The notes under the pieces: model-generated | What the model was told of the DNA's origin: nothing | Seen by the model: only the letters and a program-made list of their open reading frames with translations | Databases searched by the model: none | Shown here: one piece after another, positions 27,869 to 37,865 of the stretch | Numbering within the stretch: the first letter of the stretch is position 1 | How the letters are laid out: each line of letters starts with the position of its first letter | From: Segatella copri | GTDB lineage: Bacteria > Bacteroidota > Bacteroidia > Bacteroidales > Bacteroidaceae | NCBI RefSeq assembly: GCF_949820605.1 | Contig: NZ_CATKVU010000006.1 | Coordinates: forward strand, 914,501-978,500 | Length of the DNA: 64,000 nucleotides | Direction: 5' to 3' | Position numbers and translations under genes: made by a program

Positions 27869-30217
27869 TTATTTCTTATTCAATAATTTTTCGCTCATAT
27901 TGAGAGCGGCCTTTCTGCCGTCTCCCATGGCAAGGATTACTGTGGCTCCCCCTCGTACGATATCTCCGCCAGCGTAGATTTCTTCGATGGAACTCTGCAT
28001 CTGGTCGTTTACGGCAATGGTGTTCTTTCGGCCGAGTTCCAGTCCTTCGATACTCTGTGGAACGAGTGGATTAGGACTTACTCCTACGGCAACAATTACC
28101 TGGTCGCACTCCAACTTAATGGTCTCTCCTGTAGCTTCTGGACGACGACGGCCGCTGGCATCTGGTTCGCCAAGCTTCATCACATCGAGGACTACAGCCT
28201 TTACTGCGCCCTTCTCGTCTGCCTCATATTCTTTAGGATTGTGTAATGTAAAGAAATTGATTCCTTCTTCCTTGGCATGCTTCACCTCTTCGAGTCGAGC
28301 AGGCATTTCTGCCTCTGAACGGCGATATACCAAGGTTACGTCTGCTCCGAGTCGTTTTGCAGTACGGCAACTGTCCATAGCTGTATTTCCGCCGCCTACA
28401 ACAACCACCTTCTTACCCAAGTTGATAGGGGTGTCGCTATGAGGATTGGCTGCATCCATCAGGTTTACACGGGTAAGATATTCGTTAGAAGACATGATGT
28501 TCAAGGCATTCTCTCCAGGAATATTCATGAAGTTTGGCAGACCCGCACCTGAGCCAACGAAGATTCCCTTGAATCCTTGTTCTTCCAGATCTTTTACGGA
28601 AATGGTCTTGCCTACGATGCAGTCTGTAATAAACTTTACGCCCATCTTCTGAAGATTCTCAATCTCTACATCTACAATAGCATTAGGCAAACGGAATTCA
28701 GGAATACCATATTTCAATACACCGCCAATCTCGTGTAATGCTTCAAAGACGGTAACGTCGAATCCCTTCTTTGCCATATCGCCTGCAAAACTCAATCCGG
28801 AAGGTCCTGAACCAACTACACCTATCTTGATGCCATTAGGTTCATCGCACTTTGGTACAGAGATGTTTCCACTCTGGCGTTCGTAATCGGCAGCAAAACG
28901 CTCCAGGTATCCGATAGCTACAGCAGGCTTGTTCATCTTGAGATGTACACACTTGCTTTCGCATTGCTTTTCCTGTGGACAAACTCGTCCGCAAACGGCA
29001 GGTAGGGCAGAGGTGTTCTTTAAAACCTTGGCTGCGGCAAGGAACTGGCCCCGCTCTATATTCTTGATGAAGGAAGGAATGTTGATACTTACCGGACACC
29101 CTTCCATACAGGTAGGCTTAGGACAGTCGAGACAGCGCTTGGCTTCGGTCAAAGCCATTTCCTTGGTTAAACCGATATTTACCTCTTCCGTACGGGTTGT
29201 GGCACGATAAAGAGGGTCAAGTTCTGGCATCTTTATGCGCTCTATAGCTGTGCGTTCTTTTGCTTTCATCGAAGCGCGTAACTCCTTGCGCCACTTAGCG
29301 TTACGGTCGGTTAACTCTTCGATGCTCGCACCTGTAGGTTCTACGTCCATGGTTACATCCGTAGTTTCTTTCTTCTTTTCTGCGTTTACAGTTGCAAGGT
29401 GCTCTTCGAAGTGTTCCATCTCTTCGCGTTCAACATTCTTGAAAGTGCCCATGCGCTTGAACATCTCGTCCCAATCTACCAGGGCGCCGTCAAACTCAGG
29501 ACCGTCGATGCAGACAAACTTGGTCTTGCCACCGATGGTCAGGCGGCAGGCACCGCACATACCGGTTCCATCCACCATGATGGTATTGAGCGAAACGTCT
29601 GTGGAAAGATTATATTTCTGGGTCAGGAGACAGCAGAACTTCATCATGATAGGAGGACCGATGGCGAAAACCTTATCGATATGCTCCTGATTGATAAACT
29701 TCTCGATTCCTACGGTTACAACACCCTTCTCGCCGTAACTTCCGTCATCGGTCATGATGATGAGTTCATCGCTGGATGCACGCACTTCATCTTCCATAAT
29801 CACGAGTTCTTTGTTCCTACCCGCAATTACGGAAAGTACTCTGTTTCCTGCGGCTTTCAGTGCCTTGATGATAGGGAGCATAGGAGCTACGCCTACACCA
29901 CCTCCGGCACAAATGACTGTTCCGAAGTTCTCGATATGTGTAGGATTTCCAAGTGGTCCCACCACATCGTGAATCTTATCGCCTTCATTCAATGCACAGA
30001 GTTTGGTAGATGAAAGACCTACCTTCTGCACAACCAGTGTGATGGTTCCTTTCTCAATGTCAGCATCAGCAATGGTCAGCGGCATACGCTCGCTGTTGTT
30101 GTCTACACGGATGATAACAAAGTTACCTGCCTTTCGGCTCTTGGCAATAAGTGGTGCTTCTACATCGAAGCGGAATACTTTCTCTGAGTATTGTACTTTC
30201 TTGATAATCTTGTTCAT
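27869..30217 (-). CDS. Fused NfnAB-type ferredoxin:NADP+ oxidoreductase / glutamate-synthase-like flavoprotein
   Basis: 782 residues, a fusion known in Bacteroidales. Residues 1-280 are the FNR-like FAD/[2Fe-2S] subunit (VICAGGGVGVAPMLP, GTGMCGACRLT). Residues 300-782 are the GltD-like half with two cysteine clusters (CLDCPKPTCMEGCP, CGRVCPQEKQCESKC) and two Rossmann motifs (VVGSGPSGLSFAGD, VVVVGGGNTAMDS). The separate NfnA/NfnB enzymes link NADH, NADPH and ferredoxin by electron bifurcation. Together with Rnf here it would balance ferredoxin and pyridine nucleotide pools. A role in glutamate synthesis is less likely because no large GltB-like subunit is present. Confidence 0.88.
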   Translation of the reverse strand: MNKIIKKVQYSEKVFRFDVEAPLIAKSRKAGNFVIIRVDNNSERMPLTIADADIEKGTITLVVQKVGLSSTKLCALNEGDKIHDVVGPLGNPTHIENFGTVICAGGGVGVAPMLPIIKALKAAGNRVLSVIAGRNKELVIMEDEVRASSDELIIMTDDGSYGEKGVVTVGIEKFINQEHIDKVFAIGPPIMMKFCCLLTQKYNLSTDVSLNTIMVDGTGMCGACRLTIGGKTKFVCIDGPEFDGALVDWDEMFKRMGTFKNVEREEMEHFEEHLATVNAEKKKETTDVTMDVEPTGASIEELTDRNAKWRKELRASMKAKERTAIERIKMPELDPLYRATTRTEEVNIGLTKEMALTEAKRCLDCPKPTCMEGCPVSINIPSFIKNIERGQFLAAAKVLKNTSALPAVCGRVCPQEKQCESKCVHLKMNKPAVAIGYLERFAADYERQSGNISVPKCDEPNGIKIGVVGSGPSGLSFAGDMAKKGFDVTVFEALHEIGGVLKYGIPEFRLPNAIVDVEIENLQKMGVKFITDCIVGKTISVKDLEEQGFKGIFVGSGAGLPNFMNIPGENALNIMSSNEYLTRVNLMDAANPHSDTPINLGKKVVVVGGGNTAMDSCRTAKRLGADVTLVYRRSEAEMPARLEEVKHAKEEGINFFTLHNPKEYEADEKGAVKAVVLDVMKLGEPDASGRRRPEATGETIKLECDQVIVAVGVSPNPLVPQSIEGLELGRKNTIAVNDQMQSSIEEIYAGGDIVRGGATVILAMGDGRKAALNMSEKLLNKK

Positions 30218-30301
30218 GGGCTATTAAAATTCTTAATGCTGATATATTAATATTTCTGGTTAGCTGTTTAGAGTTTGCTTCATGGTACATAAAAATGCAA
30301 A

Positions 30302-30342
30302 AGGATAACATCGGCTACCTTTGTGGCAGTCGAAGTTATCCT
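30302..30342 (-). terminator. Terminator downstream of serS
   Basis: 8-bp AGGATAAC / GTTATCCT stem continued inward by TCGGCTACC/GGCAGTCGA (one mismatch, one G-U). Followed on the minus strand by TTTTGCATTTTTATG. The remaining 30218-30422 spacer holds nothing else I can name. Confidence 0.7.
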
Positions 30343-30422
30343 CGTACAATATATGTTATTTTTGTTTTTTTCGAATGTTTTGTGTAATCGAGAAAAACAG
30401 AAAGTCTTACCGATACTTCAAA

Positions 30423-31715
30423 TTAATCGAAATTTTTGTCATCAAGCATCTCGAAACCGCAGTATGGAACCAATACCTTAGGTACGCGGATTCCTTCTGG
30501 GGTCTGATTGTTCTCCAAGATGGTTGCTACTATACGTGGCAAGGCAAGTGCTGAACCATTCAATGTGTGGCAAAGTTCAATCTTCTTGTCATCTGTATGG
30601 CGATAGCGGCAGTGGAGACGGTTAGCCTGATAGCTCTCGAAGTTAGATACTGATGAAACTTCCAACCAGCGACCCTGTGCAGCACTCCATGTTTCGAAGT
30701 CGTAGCAGATAGAAGAGGTGAAGCTCATATCACCACCGCAGAGACGGAGGATATGGTATGGCAATTCCAACTTCTTCAAAAGACCTTCAACATGGTCGAG
30801 CATCTCGTTCAAACTCTCGTAAGAGTGACCTGGCTTATCGATGCGAACAATCTCTACCTTGTCGAACTGGTGCAGGCGGTTCAAACCGCGAACGTCCTTA
30901 CCATAGCTACCTGCTTCACGACGGAAACAAGCTGAGTAAGCACAACGCTTGATAGGGAGATCTTTCTCATCAAGAATAACATCGCGGAAGATGTTGGTTA
31001 CAGGAACCTCAGCAGTAGGGATGAGGAAGAGATTATCCAGATTAGCATGATACATCTGACCTTCCTTGTCTGGCAACTGACCGGTACCACGACCAGAGTC
31101 CTCGTTTACTACGTAAGGAGGCTGAATCTCCAGATATCCGCTCTTGCGAGCCTCATCGAGGAAGAATGCCTCAAGCGCACGCTGGAAACGAGCCATCTTG
31201 CCGATATATACAGGGAAACCTGCGCCAGTAATCTTAACGCCGAGGTCGAAGTCAACAAGATTGTATTTCTTCAAGAGATCCCAATGGCAGAGAGCATCCT
31301 CGCCGAGGTTTGGCTTTTCGCCGCCTTCTTTCACAACAACGTTGTCGGCTGCGTCCTTACCTTCAGGAACCTGCTCGCAAGGGATGTTAGGAATTTCGAG
31401 CAACTGGTTGGTCATATCGTTCTGTGCTTTCTCCATGATCTCTTCAAGAGCCTTAGCGTCTGCCTTGAGCATAGCTACCTGAGCCTTTGCGCTCTCAGCT
31501 TCCTCTTTCTTACCTTCCTTCATAAGGGCACCAATCTGCTTAGCAAACTGGTTAGCCTGCTGCTTGTTGTTATCCAACTTCTGTTGAGCTTCACGACGAA
31601 TCTTGTCGTACTCCAAAACTTTCTCTACGGCCTCACGAGCATTTGGAAAATGCTTCTTTTCGAGACCCTTAACTACACGTTCAGTTTCCTCACTGATAAG
31701 TTTAAGTGTAAGCAT
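30423..31715 (-). CDS. serS: Serine--tRNA ligase
   Basis: 430 residues from MLTLKLISEETERVV; the longer upstream frame lacks family similarity. An N-terminal antiparallel coiled coil (about 30-100, EVLEYDKIRREAQQKLDNNK) grips the long arm of tRNA-Ser. Class II motifs follow: motif 2 CAYSACFRREAGSYGKD and motif 3 NGSALALPRIVATILENNQ. Normal length. Forms serine charging for protein and selenocysteine routes. Confidence 0.97.
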   Translation of the reverse strand: MLTLKLISEETERVVKGLEKKHFPNAREAVEKVLEYDKIRREAQQKLDNNKQQANQFAKQIGALMKEGKKEEAESAKAQVAMLKADAKALEEIMEKAQNDMTNQLLEIPNIPCEQVPEGKDAADNVVVKEGGEKPNLGEDALCHWDLLKKYNLVDFDLGVKITGAGFPVYIGKMARFQRALEAFFLDEARKSGYLEIQPPYVVNEDSGRGTGQLPDKEGQMYHANLDNLFLIPTAEVPVTNIFRDVILDEKDLPIKRCAYSACFRREAGSYGKDVRGLNRLHQFDKVEIVRIDKPGHSYESLNEMLDHVEGLLKKLELPYHILRLCGGDMSFTSSICYDFETWSAAQGRWLEVSSVSNFESYQANRLHCRYRHTDDKKIELCHTLNGSALALPRIVATILENNQTPEGIRVPKVLVPYCGFEMLDDKNFD

Positions 31716-31900
31716 AAAATGTCTTTTAATTAAATAATTTACTATTTGTAGGCAAAAGTACAAAAAAAAATTGTGATAGCGTAAAAAATTGCTGACTTTT
31801 TTACAGGGAAGGGTAGAATTAAAGTTTTTTTGTGGTTTTACAGGGTTAAGGAGCTTAGAAGGGGGTGTAATCCGTGCCTAAAAACTTATATAAACGAAGA

Positions 31901-31927
31901 AAGCCTGCTCTAGGTATGAGCAGGCTT
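31901..31927 (-). terminator. Terminator downstream of rpmA
   Basis: Stem AAGCCTGCT / AGCAGGCTT, 9 bp, 44 nt after the rpmA stop on the minus strand. Confidence 0.7.
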
Positions 31928-31970
31928 CTATGTTGTTTGTTTGGAATAGTTTTTTCTAAAACTTTAAAAA

Positions 31971-32261
31971 TTAAGCGTCAGCTTTTTTGGTCTTCTCAGC
32001 GTAAACCTCTGGAGAGAGAACAGAAACTGTACTCTTGTCCTTGCGACCCTTGTGGAAGTAAACGATACCATCTGCCAAAGCATACAATGTATCATCCTTA
32101 CCCTGAGCTACATTCTCACCTGGGAAGTGCTTGTTACCACGCTGACGAACGATGATGTTACCTGCGATGATGCTCTGACCACCCCAGATCTTAACGCCTA
32201 ATCTTTGTGAAGCTGATTCACGGCCGTTCTTAGAACTACCAACACCTTTCTTATGTGCCAT
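31971..32261 (-). CDS. rpmA: 50S ribosomal protein L27
   Basis: 96 residues. Starts [20 protein letters not shown] as in L27, with GNIIVRQRG and FHKGRKDKS. The N-terminus is unprocessed-type, without the Firmicutes cleavage extension. It sits near the peptidyl-transferase centre. Follows rplU by 19 nt. Confidence 0.97.
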   Translation of the reverse strand: MAHKKGVGSSKNGRESASQRLGVKIWGGQSIIAGNIIVRQRGNKHFPGENVAQGKDDTLYALADGIVYFHKGRKDKSTVSVLSPEVYAEKTKKADA

Positions 32262-32280
32262 TTTCTAATTCCTCCTAATT

Positions 32281-32598
32281 TTAAGCGATTACAGATTTGA
32301 TTGATACTTCAGTGAACTGAGCACGATGACCATTCTTCTTGCGATAGTCCTTGCGGCGCTTCATCTTGAAGACGATTACCTTGTCACCCTTTACGAGTGG
32401 GTTCACTACTTCTACTACTACTTTTGCACCCTCTACAGCTGGTGCACCGACAGTGATTGAGCCGTCTTTGTCAACGAGCAAAACCTTGTCGAACTCAACA
32501 GTCTGACCTGCCTCAACATCCTTGATGTGATGTACAAAGAGCTTCTTGCCCTCCTCAGCCTTGAACTGCTGACCGTTAATTTCTACAATTGCGTACAT
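32281..32598 (-). CDS. rplU: 50S ribosomal protein L21
   Basis: 105 residues from [20 protein letters not shown]; the longer upstream frame has no similarity. The [15 protein letters not shown] basic C-terminal region is typical. First gene of rplU-rpmA. The ~120-nt leader (32599-32720) is described separately. Confidence 0.97.
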   Translation of the reverse strand: MYAIVEINGQQFKAEEGKKLFVHHIKDVEAGQTVEFDKVLLVDKDGSITVGAPAVEGAKVVVEVVNPLVKGDKVIVFKMKRRKDYRKKNGHRAQFTEVSIKSVIA

Positions 32599-32720
32599 TA
32601 AATTAATTATATAAACGGGTTTCTTCGGGAGGCGTCCTGCATTGTGCCGGATCTTCTTTGAGCCCCTTCGAACTAAACTTTTCTGTAACATTTGCCCAAT
32701 CCATGAGCATTCGGGGTGCA
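32599..32720 (-). promoter_or_regulatory. rplU leader with promoter box
   Basis: A TAATTTTGC box on the minus strand near 32716-32724 starts a ~115-nt untranslated leader with pairable segments (GGGTTTCTTCGGGAGGCG, GGGGCTCAAAGAAG). Length and place suggest autogenous control by L21, as known for other L21 leaders. No named family could be confirmed by eye. Confidence 0.4.
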
Positions 32721-32870
32721 AAATTACAAATTATCTTTGATATGAACAAAATGTTGGGGAAATAAAGATTGCTTTTTAGAAATATTTAACAGAAAAGCCT
32801 GTTTTTTATAAGAATACCGATTATTTGCTACCAGATAAGGGACTCGTGAATAGTATAATGTTCTTTATTG

Positions 32871-33020
32871 GGTTCAATAATATACTTCCTTAGGTTCAAT
32901 GATATGTCTCCTCTGGTTCAATGATATACTTCCTTAGGTTCAATGATATGTCTTCTCTGGTTCAAGGAGATGTCTCCTTAGGTTCAAGGACACGACTTCT
33001 CTGGTTCAAGAAGATACCTT
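32871..33020. repeat. 22-bp tandem array, about 6.8 copies (GGTTCAATGATATGTCTCCTTA type)
   Basis: Units begin GGTTCAA at 32871, 32893, 32915, 32937, 32959, 32981 and 33003, exactly 22 nt apart. Unit ends alternate TTA / TCT, so there is a higher-order 44-nt repeat. No unique spacers, so it is not CRISPR. The flank 32725-32870 has no gene. Confidence 0.85.
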
Positions 33021-33035
33021 CGTTAAAGTTATGAC

Positions 33036-33125
33036 TAGTGTCAGCAGCTCTGCTGAGCCTAGTCAGCAGGTCTGCTCACTATAGTCGGCAGGTCTGCTGA
33101 CTGCAGTCAGCAGGTCTTCCGACTC
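33036..33125. repeat. Second 22-bp-period array of palindromic units (AGTCAGCAGGTCTGCTGACT type)
   Basis: Four units at 33036 (24 nt), 33060, 33082 and 33104. Each is close to a perfect hairpin: AGTCRGCAG / CTGCTGACT around GT. The period equals that of the adjacent array although the sequence is unrelated. Confidence 0.8.
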
Positions 33126-33205
33126 AAGTGATATTACCTTTTAATTGTATACTTTCTTCTTGGGAACAATATATGCTATATGCTATTTGATGGAGGAGGT
33201 GTATA

Positions 33206-33300
33206 AAAAGAAAAAAGCGATGACCTTCACAGGCTACCGCTCCAAATCTTCAATAGGTATTAGTTTCCATTAAGGTAAAAAAGATTGTTTTCAGGATAAC
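33206..33300 (-). ncRNA. Candidate small RNA (promoter plus terminator, ~95 nt)
   Basis: On the minus strand TTTG, 20 nt and TATCTTTGC (33306-33314) form a good Bacteroidetes promoter. About 95 nt later an 11-bp hairpin AGCGGTAGCCT / AGGTCATCGCT (loop GTGA) is followed by TTTTTTCTTTTT. Inside, AATCTT and AAGATT can pair, and a 6-codon frame (METNTY) is present. No gene lies within. It could be a 6S-like or trans-acting RNA, or a terminated leader. No downstream gene continues directly from it. Confidence 0.5.
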
Positions 33301-33521
33301 TGGTTGCAAAGATACACGATATTTTTCAAATCACCAAATATTTATTTGATTATTTTTGTAGTGATTCTATTGTGTGGGCGCACAAGAGTATTAATTAACT
33401 TATTTTAATAAGAAAGACTGCGTAATCGATTGCATTTTTGTTGTTTTTTGTTTTTGTTTGGATATCTTCAAAAGTATAAAGAGACGAACTTTTGAGATGA
33501 GTAGTGAAGTAGAGAAAATAA

Positions 33522-33553
33522 AAACAGGTTGGCGCAGAAGCGCTAACCTGTTT
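33522..33553. terminator. Terminator downstream of maeB
   Basis: Stem AAACAGGTTGGCGC / GCGCTAACCTGTTT with one G-T pair and loop AGAA, 50 nt after the maeB stop. Confidence 0.8.
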
Positions 33554-33604
33554 ATGGAAAATACTATTATCTTATTCTGTTTGTTCGAATCAGGAAAAAA
33601 GTGA

Positions 33605-35893
33605 TTACTTCTGCTTCTTGATTTTCTCTACGTAAGCATCAATGACAGCTACTGCTGTGATGTTTACGATATCCTGTACACTACTTTCTGAGTCAGTGAA
33701 GTGGATAGGTTTATTCAATCCCATCTGGATAGGACCGATAATCTCAGCTTCAGGATTCAAACCCTGGAGAAGTTTGTATGCACCATTGGCGCTACTCAAG
33801 TTAGGGAACACCAAAGTGTTGACGTCTTTGCCCTTGAGGCGGGAGAATGGGTACTTCTCGTCGCGCAGATCCCTGTTGAGTGCATAGTTTACCTGCATCT
33901 CACCATCGATAGCGAGTTCTGGGAACTCCTTCTGCATCTCAGCAACGGCTTTCTTTACCTTAACAGGTGAGCCAATGTTATCTGTACCGAAGTTAGAGTA
34001 GCTTAACATGGCCATAACCGGCTCTTCATTGAAGAACTTCACTGTACCTGCAGACAGCTTAGCAACATCGATCAGCACATCTTCGTCTGGGTGACGGTTG
34101 ATGAGCGTATCTGCGATATAATAAATACCCTTCTGGGTGTTAAGGATATGCATGGTACCGAAAGTCTTATATGGCTCACGGATTCCAATTACATCTTTTG
34201 CCACCTTAATAGTATTGCTGTACTTTGTGTAAAGACCAGTGATGAATGCGTCAGCATCACCCTGTTCTACCATTGACATACCGAAGTAGTTGCGCTCGTA
34301 CATTTTATCATAAGCTTCCTCGAAGCTGTAGCCCTCGCGAGCACGCTTCTCTGCCAGATGCTTGGCAAACTTAGCACGGCGGCCCTGTTCGTTATCGGCA
34401 CGCATATCTACAATCTCAATATCTGAAAGGTCAAGTTTCAAACGGCTAGCAACACGGTTCAAGCGGTCTGGGTTACCCAACAGGATTGGCTGGCAGATGC
34501 CCTCTTGTTTTGCCTGGACTGCAGCCTTCAGCATAGTTGGGTTGCCACCTTCTGCGAATACTACACGCTGTGGGTGAAGGCGCGCTGTATCGTGGAGCTT
34601 GCGGGTCAGTTTGGTCTCCTGACCAAGCAGCTGGCGCAAATCCTGCTTGTACTTCTCCCAGTCTGTGATAGGGGTGCGAGCCACACCACTTTCCATTGCA
34701 GCCTTAGCTACGGCAGCAGAAACTTCTGTAATCAAACGTGGATCTACAGGCTTCGGAATGAAGTATTTAGGACCGAATGTAAGATCGTTAACGTGGTAAA
34801 CATCGTTTACTACATCAGGAACCGGCTGCTTAGCCAAATCGGCAATTGCATGAACAGCAGCCATCTTCATTTCTTCGTTGATAGCACGGGCGTGAACATC
34901 GAGTGCACCACGGAAGATGTATGGGAAACCGATTACATTGTTAATCTGGTTAGGATAATCTGAACGGCCAGTTGACATCAATACGTCAGGGCGGCTGTCC
35001 ATAGCGTCCTCGTAGCTGATCTCAGGTACTGGATTGGCAAGAGCGAAAACGATAGGGTTGTCTGCCATAGAGCGAATCATATCCTTGGAGAGCACGTTAC
35101 CCTTGCTGAGTCCTACGAATACATCGGCGCCTTTCACAGCCTCTTCGAGTGTATGGACATCGCGGCGGTCTGTTGCAAAGAGCTTTTTCTGCTCTGTCAG
35201 ATTTTCGCGGTCGTTGGTAATGACACCCTTAGAGTCGAGCATAACGATGTTCTTTACCTGTGCACCAAGTGCTACGTAGAGTTTTGTACAGCTGATAGCA
35301 GCTGCACCAGCACCATTTACGACAATCTTTACATCGGCAATGTTCTTTCCTGCTACCTCAAGAGCGTTCTTCAAACCTGCTGCAGAGATGATAGCAGTAC
35401 CATGCTGGTCATCGTGCATAACAGGGATATCGAGAGTTCTTTTCAGACGCTCCTCGATGTAGAAACATTGAGGTGCCTTGATGTCCTCCAAGTTGATTCC
35501 ACCGAATGTAGGAGCTATTTTCTCTACGGCTTCACAGAACTTTTCTGGGTCTTTTTCATCGATTTCAATATCGAAGACATCCACACCACCGTAAATCTTG
35601 AAAAGCAATCCCTTACCTTCCATCACTGGCTTTCCGCTCATGGCACCGATATCGCCAAGTCCGAGCACTGCTGTACCATTACTGATAACAGCAACCAGGT
35701 TACCCTTGTCAGTATACTTGTATGCATCGTCTGGGTTCTGCTGGATCTCAAGACATGGGAATGCCACGCCAGGAGAATAAGCAAGGCTCAGATCAGTTTG
35801 TGTGTGATAAGGTTTTGTTGGCTTAACCTCAATCTTGCCAGGACGGCCAGTCTCGTGATAACTTAAAGCCGCCTCTTTTGTAATTTTTACCAT
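33605..35893 (-). CDS. maeB: NADP-dependent malic enzyme fused to phosphotransacetylase-like domain
   Basis: 762 residues. The malic-enzyme half covers about 1-430 ([43 protein letters not shown]). The C-terminal half (about 430-762) is phosphotransacetylase-like ([25 protein letters not shown]) and in MaeB enzymes mainly regulates activity through acetyl-CoA. It converts malate to pyruvate with NADPH formation. Starts 159 nt from the divergent TetR gene. Confidence 0.95.
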   Translation of the reverse strand: MVKITKEAALSYHETGRPGKIEVKPTKPYHTQTDLSLAYSPGVAFPCLEIQQNPDDAYKYTDKGNLVAVISNGTAVLGLGDIGAMSGKPVMEGKGLLFKIYGGVDVFDIEIDEKDPEKFCEAVEKIAPTFGGINLEDIKAPQCFYIEERLKRTLDIPVMHDDQHGTAIISAAGLKNALEVAGKNIADVKIVVNGAGAAAISCTKLYVALGAQVKNIVMLDSKGVITNDRENLTEQKKLFATDRRDVHTLEEAVKGADVFVGLSKGNVLSKDMIRSMADNPIVFALANPVPEISYEDAMDSRPDVLMSTGRSDYPNQINNVIGFPYIFRGALDVHARAINEEMKMAAVHAIADLAKQPVPDVVNDVYHVNDLTFGPKYFIPKPVDPRLITEVSAAVAKAAMESGVARTPITDWEKYKQDLRQLLGQETKLTRKLHDTARLHPQRVVFAEGGNPTMLKAAVQAKQEGICQPILLGNPDRLNRVASRLKLDLSDIEIVDMRADNEQGRRAKFAKHLAEKRAREGYSFEEAYDKMYERNYFGMSMVEQGDADAFITGLYTKYSNTIKVAKDVIGIREPYKTFGTMHILNTQKGIYYIADTLINRHPDEDVLIDVAKLSAGTVKFFNEEPVMAMLSYSNFGTDNIGSPVKVKKAVAEMQKEFPELAIDGEMQVNYALNRDLRDEKYPFSRLKGKDVNTLVFPNLSSANGAYKLLQGLNPEAEIIGPIQMGLNKPIHFTDSESSVQDIVNITAVAVIDAYVEKIKKQK

Positions 35894-36017
35894 AACAATA
35901 TATTGGTTTAAAGTTTATTTTTCTTTCATATTCGTGGATTTTTTGCACGAAATTTAAAAGTTTATGCAAAGGTACAAAAAAACTTAGTAAAAAAGAATGG
36001 TTTTTTGTTTTTTTTTG

Positions 36018-36026
36018 TATCTTTGC
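36018..36026 (+). promoter_or_regulatory. Promoter box of the TetR gene
   Basis: TATCTTTGC 27 nt before the ATG, in a T-rich tract. A minus-strand GTACCTTTGC-type box for maeB lies near 35966-35975, so the TetR protein could act on both from one site. Confidence 0.6.
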
Positions 36027-36052
36027 ACAAAAATAGTCTTCAAACAAGTAAA

Positions 36053-36670
36053 ATGACAGAAATCAATCAATATAGACAAGAACTGAAAGATAGAATCATC
36101 TCTTATGCGATGCCTGAATTCTATAAGCGTGGTGTAAAAGCTGTTAAGATGGATGAAATCTCACAGGGACTTCATGTATCTAAGAGAACTGTGTACGAGA
36201 TTTTCGGTGACAAAGAAGAATTGTTGCTTGCTGGTATGATGCGTCAGCTAGAAGAAAATCGTTCGAAGTTAGAGGACTTCGCCAAGACCCAAGCGAAGAA
36301 TGTGATAGATATTATCAGTTATGTCTATAAATTGCAGATGGAGCGCAATGGGATGGTGGGCGTTCTTTTTTATGAGGAGGTTCATAAGATGCCTCGTGTA
36401 GTGAAATTCTTTCAGGAAAATCATGCTCATGAACGGGAGGAGAGTGTACGTTTCTTTGAGGCTGGCGTAAAGGAGGGGCTTTTCCGTAAGGATGTAGACT
36501 TCAATGTTGTTATGGACGTAGGACATGTGATGATGGAGGAAATCATGCACCATCAGCTCTATCGTGTTCATTCGATGCAGGAGATATACGACAATTATAT
36601 TTTGTGCCTGATTCGTGGATTCTGTACAGAGCGCGGCTTGGAGCAGCTTGACCGTGCTTTGAAAGAGTAG
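36053..36670 (+). CDS. TetR/AcrR-family transcriptional regulator
   Basis: 205 residues from MTEINQYRQ. The helix-turn-helix is clear: FYKRGVKAVKMDEISQGL and HVSKRTVYEIFGDKEELL. The C-terminal half is all-helical as in other ligand-binding TetR domains but has no recognisable ligand class. Divergent from maeB, so it may control central carbon flux; that link rests on arrangement only. A hairpin at 36736-36780 ends it. Confidence 0.88.
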   Translation: MTEINQYRQELKDRIISYAMPEFYKRGVKAVKMDEISQGLHVSKRTVYEIFGDKEELLLAGMMRQLEENRSKLEDFAKTQAKNVIDIISYVYKLQMERNGMVGVLFYEEVHKMPRVVKFFQENHAHEREESVRFFEAGVKEGLFRKDVDFNVVMDVGHVMMEEIMHHQLYRVHSMQEIYDNYILCLIRGFCTERGLEQLDRALKE

Positions 36671-36735
36671 AGGCGTTGGCTTTAATAGTCAAAATGTGCT
36701 TTTTGAGCGTATGTGTAATTACGCTTTAAAAAGAG

Positions 36736-36780
36736 AAAGAGGTTTCGGAGATGTTTTATATAGGCTCACGGAACCTCTTT
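36736..36780. terminator. Bidirectional terminator
   Basis: Stem AAAGAGGTTT / GAACCTCTTT between convergent TetR and FemAB-like genes. Confidence 0.7.
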
Positions 36781-36783
36781 TCC

Positions 36784-37758
36784 TTAATCCTTGTATAGCC
36801 AGTGGAGGAGCAGGTTTATAACTTTTGGATAGAAGCGGAACCAGCGAAACTTGGTAACAGGTTTGCCTCCGAAACCGAGAATGAATTCACGGTAGAGATT
36901 ACTCTTAAGCGGAAGTCCTGCGTCCATAAAGTGGAGGTGTTGGGCATCCTGCTCCTGTGCATCAGAGAGTGCTTGCCAGATGGTCATTGTGTCCGGATGC
37001 AGATGGATGTAAGTCTTTCTCTTGAATGCAGAAAACCAAAGAAAGGCATTGCCTTGGTTGTAGATGCAGGTATAGCCGCCAATCACTTTGTCCTTATAGG
37101 TGATGATGACGTTTCTGGCATTACTACTTGTACTCAGTTTCTGAAAGAATGTTTCGTCAGGAACAAAACGGCGAATTTTCAGCCGATAATAATTTTTGAG
37201 CAACTGGTGATAACGATGGATGTCTTCGGGTGAAGTTGCCTCTCTACAACTTATTCCCTTTTTCTTCATTCTTTCAATCATAGCAATTTGTTTGTCTGAG
37301 AGTCGCTCTTGGGGAAGTTTGCTGTGTAGGGAGTTATGTATCTCTTGCCAGGCAATAGGTACATAGCCCAATTTTCTGAATTCCCGGTAACCCAGCATCT
37401 TTTTGCTTATTCGGGAGAACTCGATGTAAAAGCAGAGTCGTTTGTGTAAGTGGATAGTTATGCTGCGGAGTAACAATGGGAAAATAGCATTCTGTTCAGT
37501 ATCGGGTGCATAAAGTCCCTCTCCGTACGCGTGTGCGTGCGTATATAAATAAGGTGGGAATAAAGATTTGCGGTGATAGAGGATGACGAGCATTTGTCCT
37601 ACCACCTTGTTCTCCTGTGTGGCGACAGCCATAAAAGGGGTTATGCCGGGTGTTTTTTCAAGAATCTGAAAAAGCTCCAAGCTATGAAAAAAGTCGCCTT
37701 CCAATAAATGCGGCATTTCTTCCAGTTTACCATATATTTCTACTTCATATTTTCTCAC
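36784..37758 (-). CDS. FemAB-like GNAT-fold acyltransferase
   Basis: 324 residues from a GTG start (VRKYEVEIYG). An ATG further in, giving MPHLLEGDFF, would lose conserved sequence. FFHSLELFQILEKTPG and PFMAVATQENKVVG near the N-terminus and a second GNAT-like lobe (NVIITYKDKVIGGY) resemble FemAB/BioF2-type proteins found in Bacteroidales. These may transfer aminoacyl or acyl groups to cell-envelope compounds. The TATTTTTGCC promoter box almost touches the GTG, so the mRNA could be leaderless. Confidence 0.7.
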   Translation of the reverse strand: MRKYEVEIYGKLEEMPHLLEGDFFHSLELFQILEKTPGITPFMAVATQENKVVGQMLVILYHRKSLFPPYLYTHAHAYGEGLYAPDTEQNAIFPLLLRSITIHLHKRLCFYIEFSRISKKMLGYREFRKLGYVPIAWQEIHNSLHSKLPQERLSDKQIAMIERMKKKGISCREATSPEDIHRYHQLLKNYYRLKIRRFVPDETFFQKLSTSSNARNVIITYKDKVIGGYTCIYNQGNAFLWFSAFKRKTYIHLHPDTMTIWQALSDAQEQDAQHLHFMDAGLPLKSNLYREFILGFGGKPVTKFRWFRFYPKVINLLLHWLYKD

Positions 37759-37865
37759 GAAGGCAAAAATAATAAATTTATCATAAAAAAGCAAGAAAAA
37801 GGGCTCCTCTATCGTTATTTTTTAGTATTTTTGCATAAAAAGTAGAACTTTAAACAAAATTACGT

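Noticed and set aside
32871..33125. Possible CRISPR array
   Set aside because: Units are head to tail with no unique spacers, the second array is palindromic of different sequence, and no cas gene is nearby.
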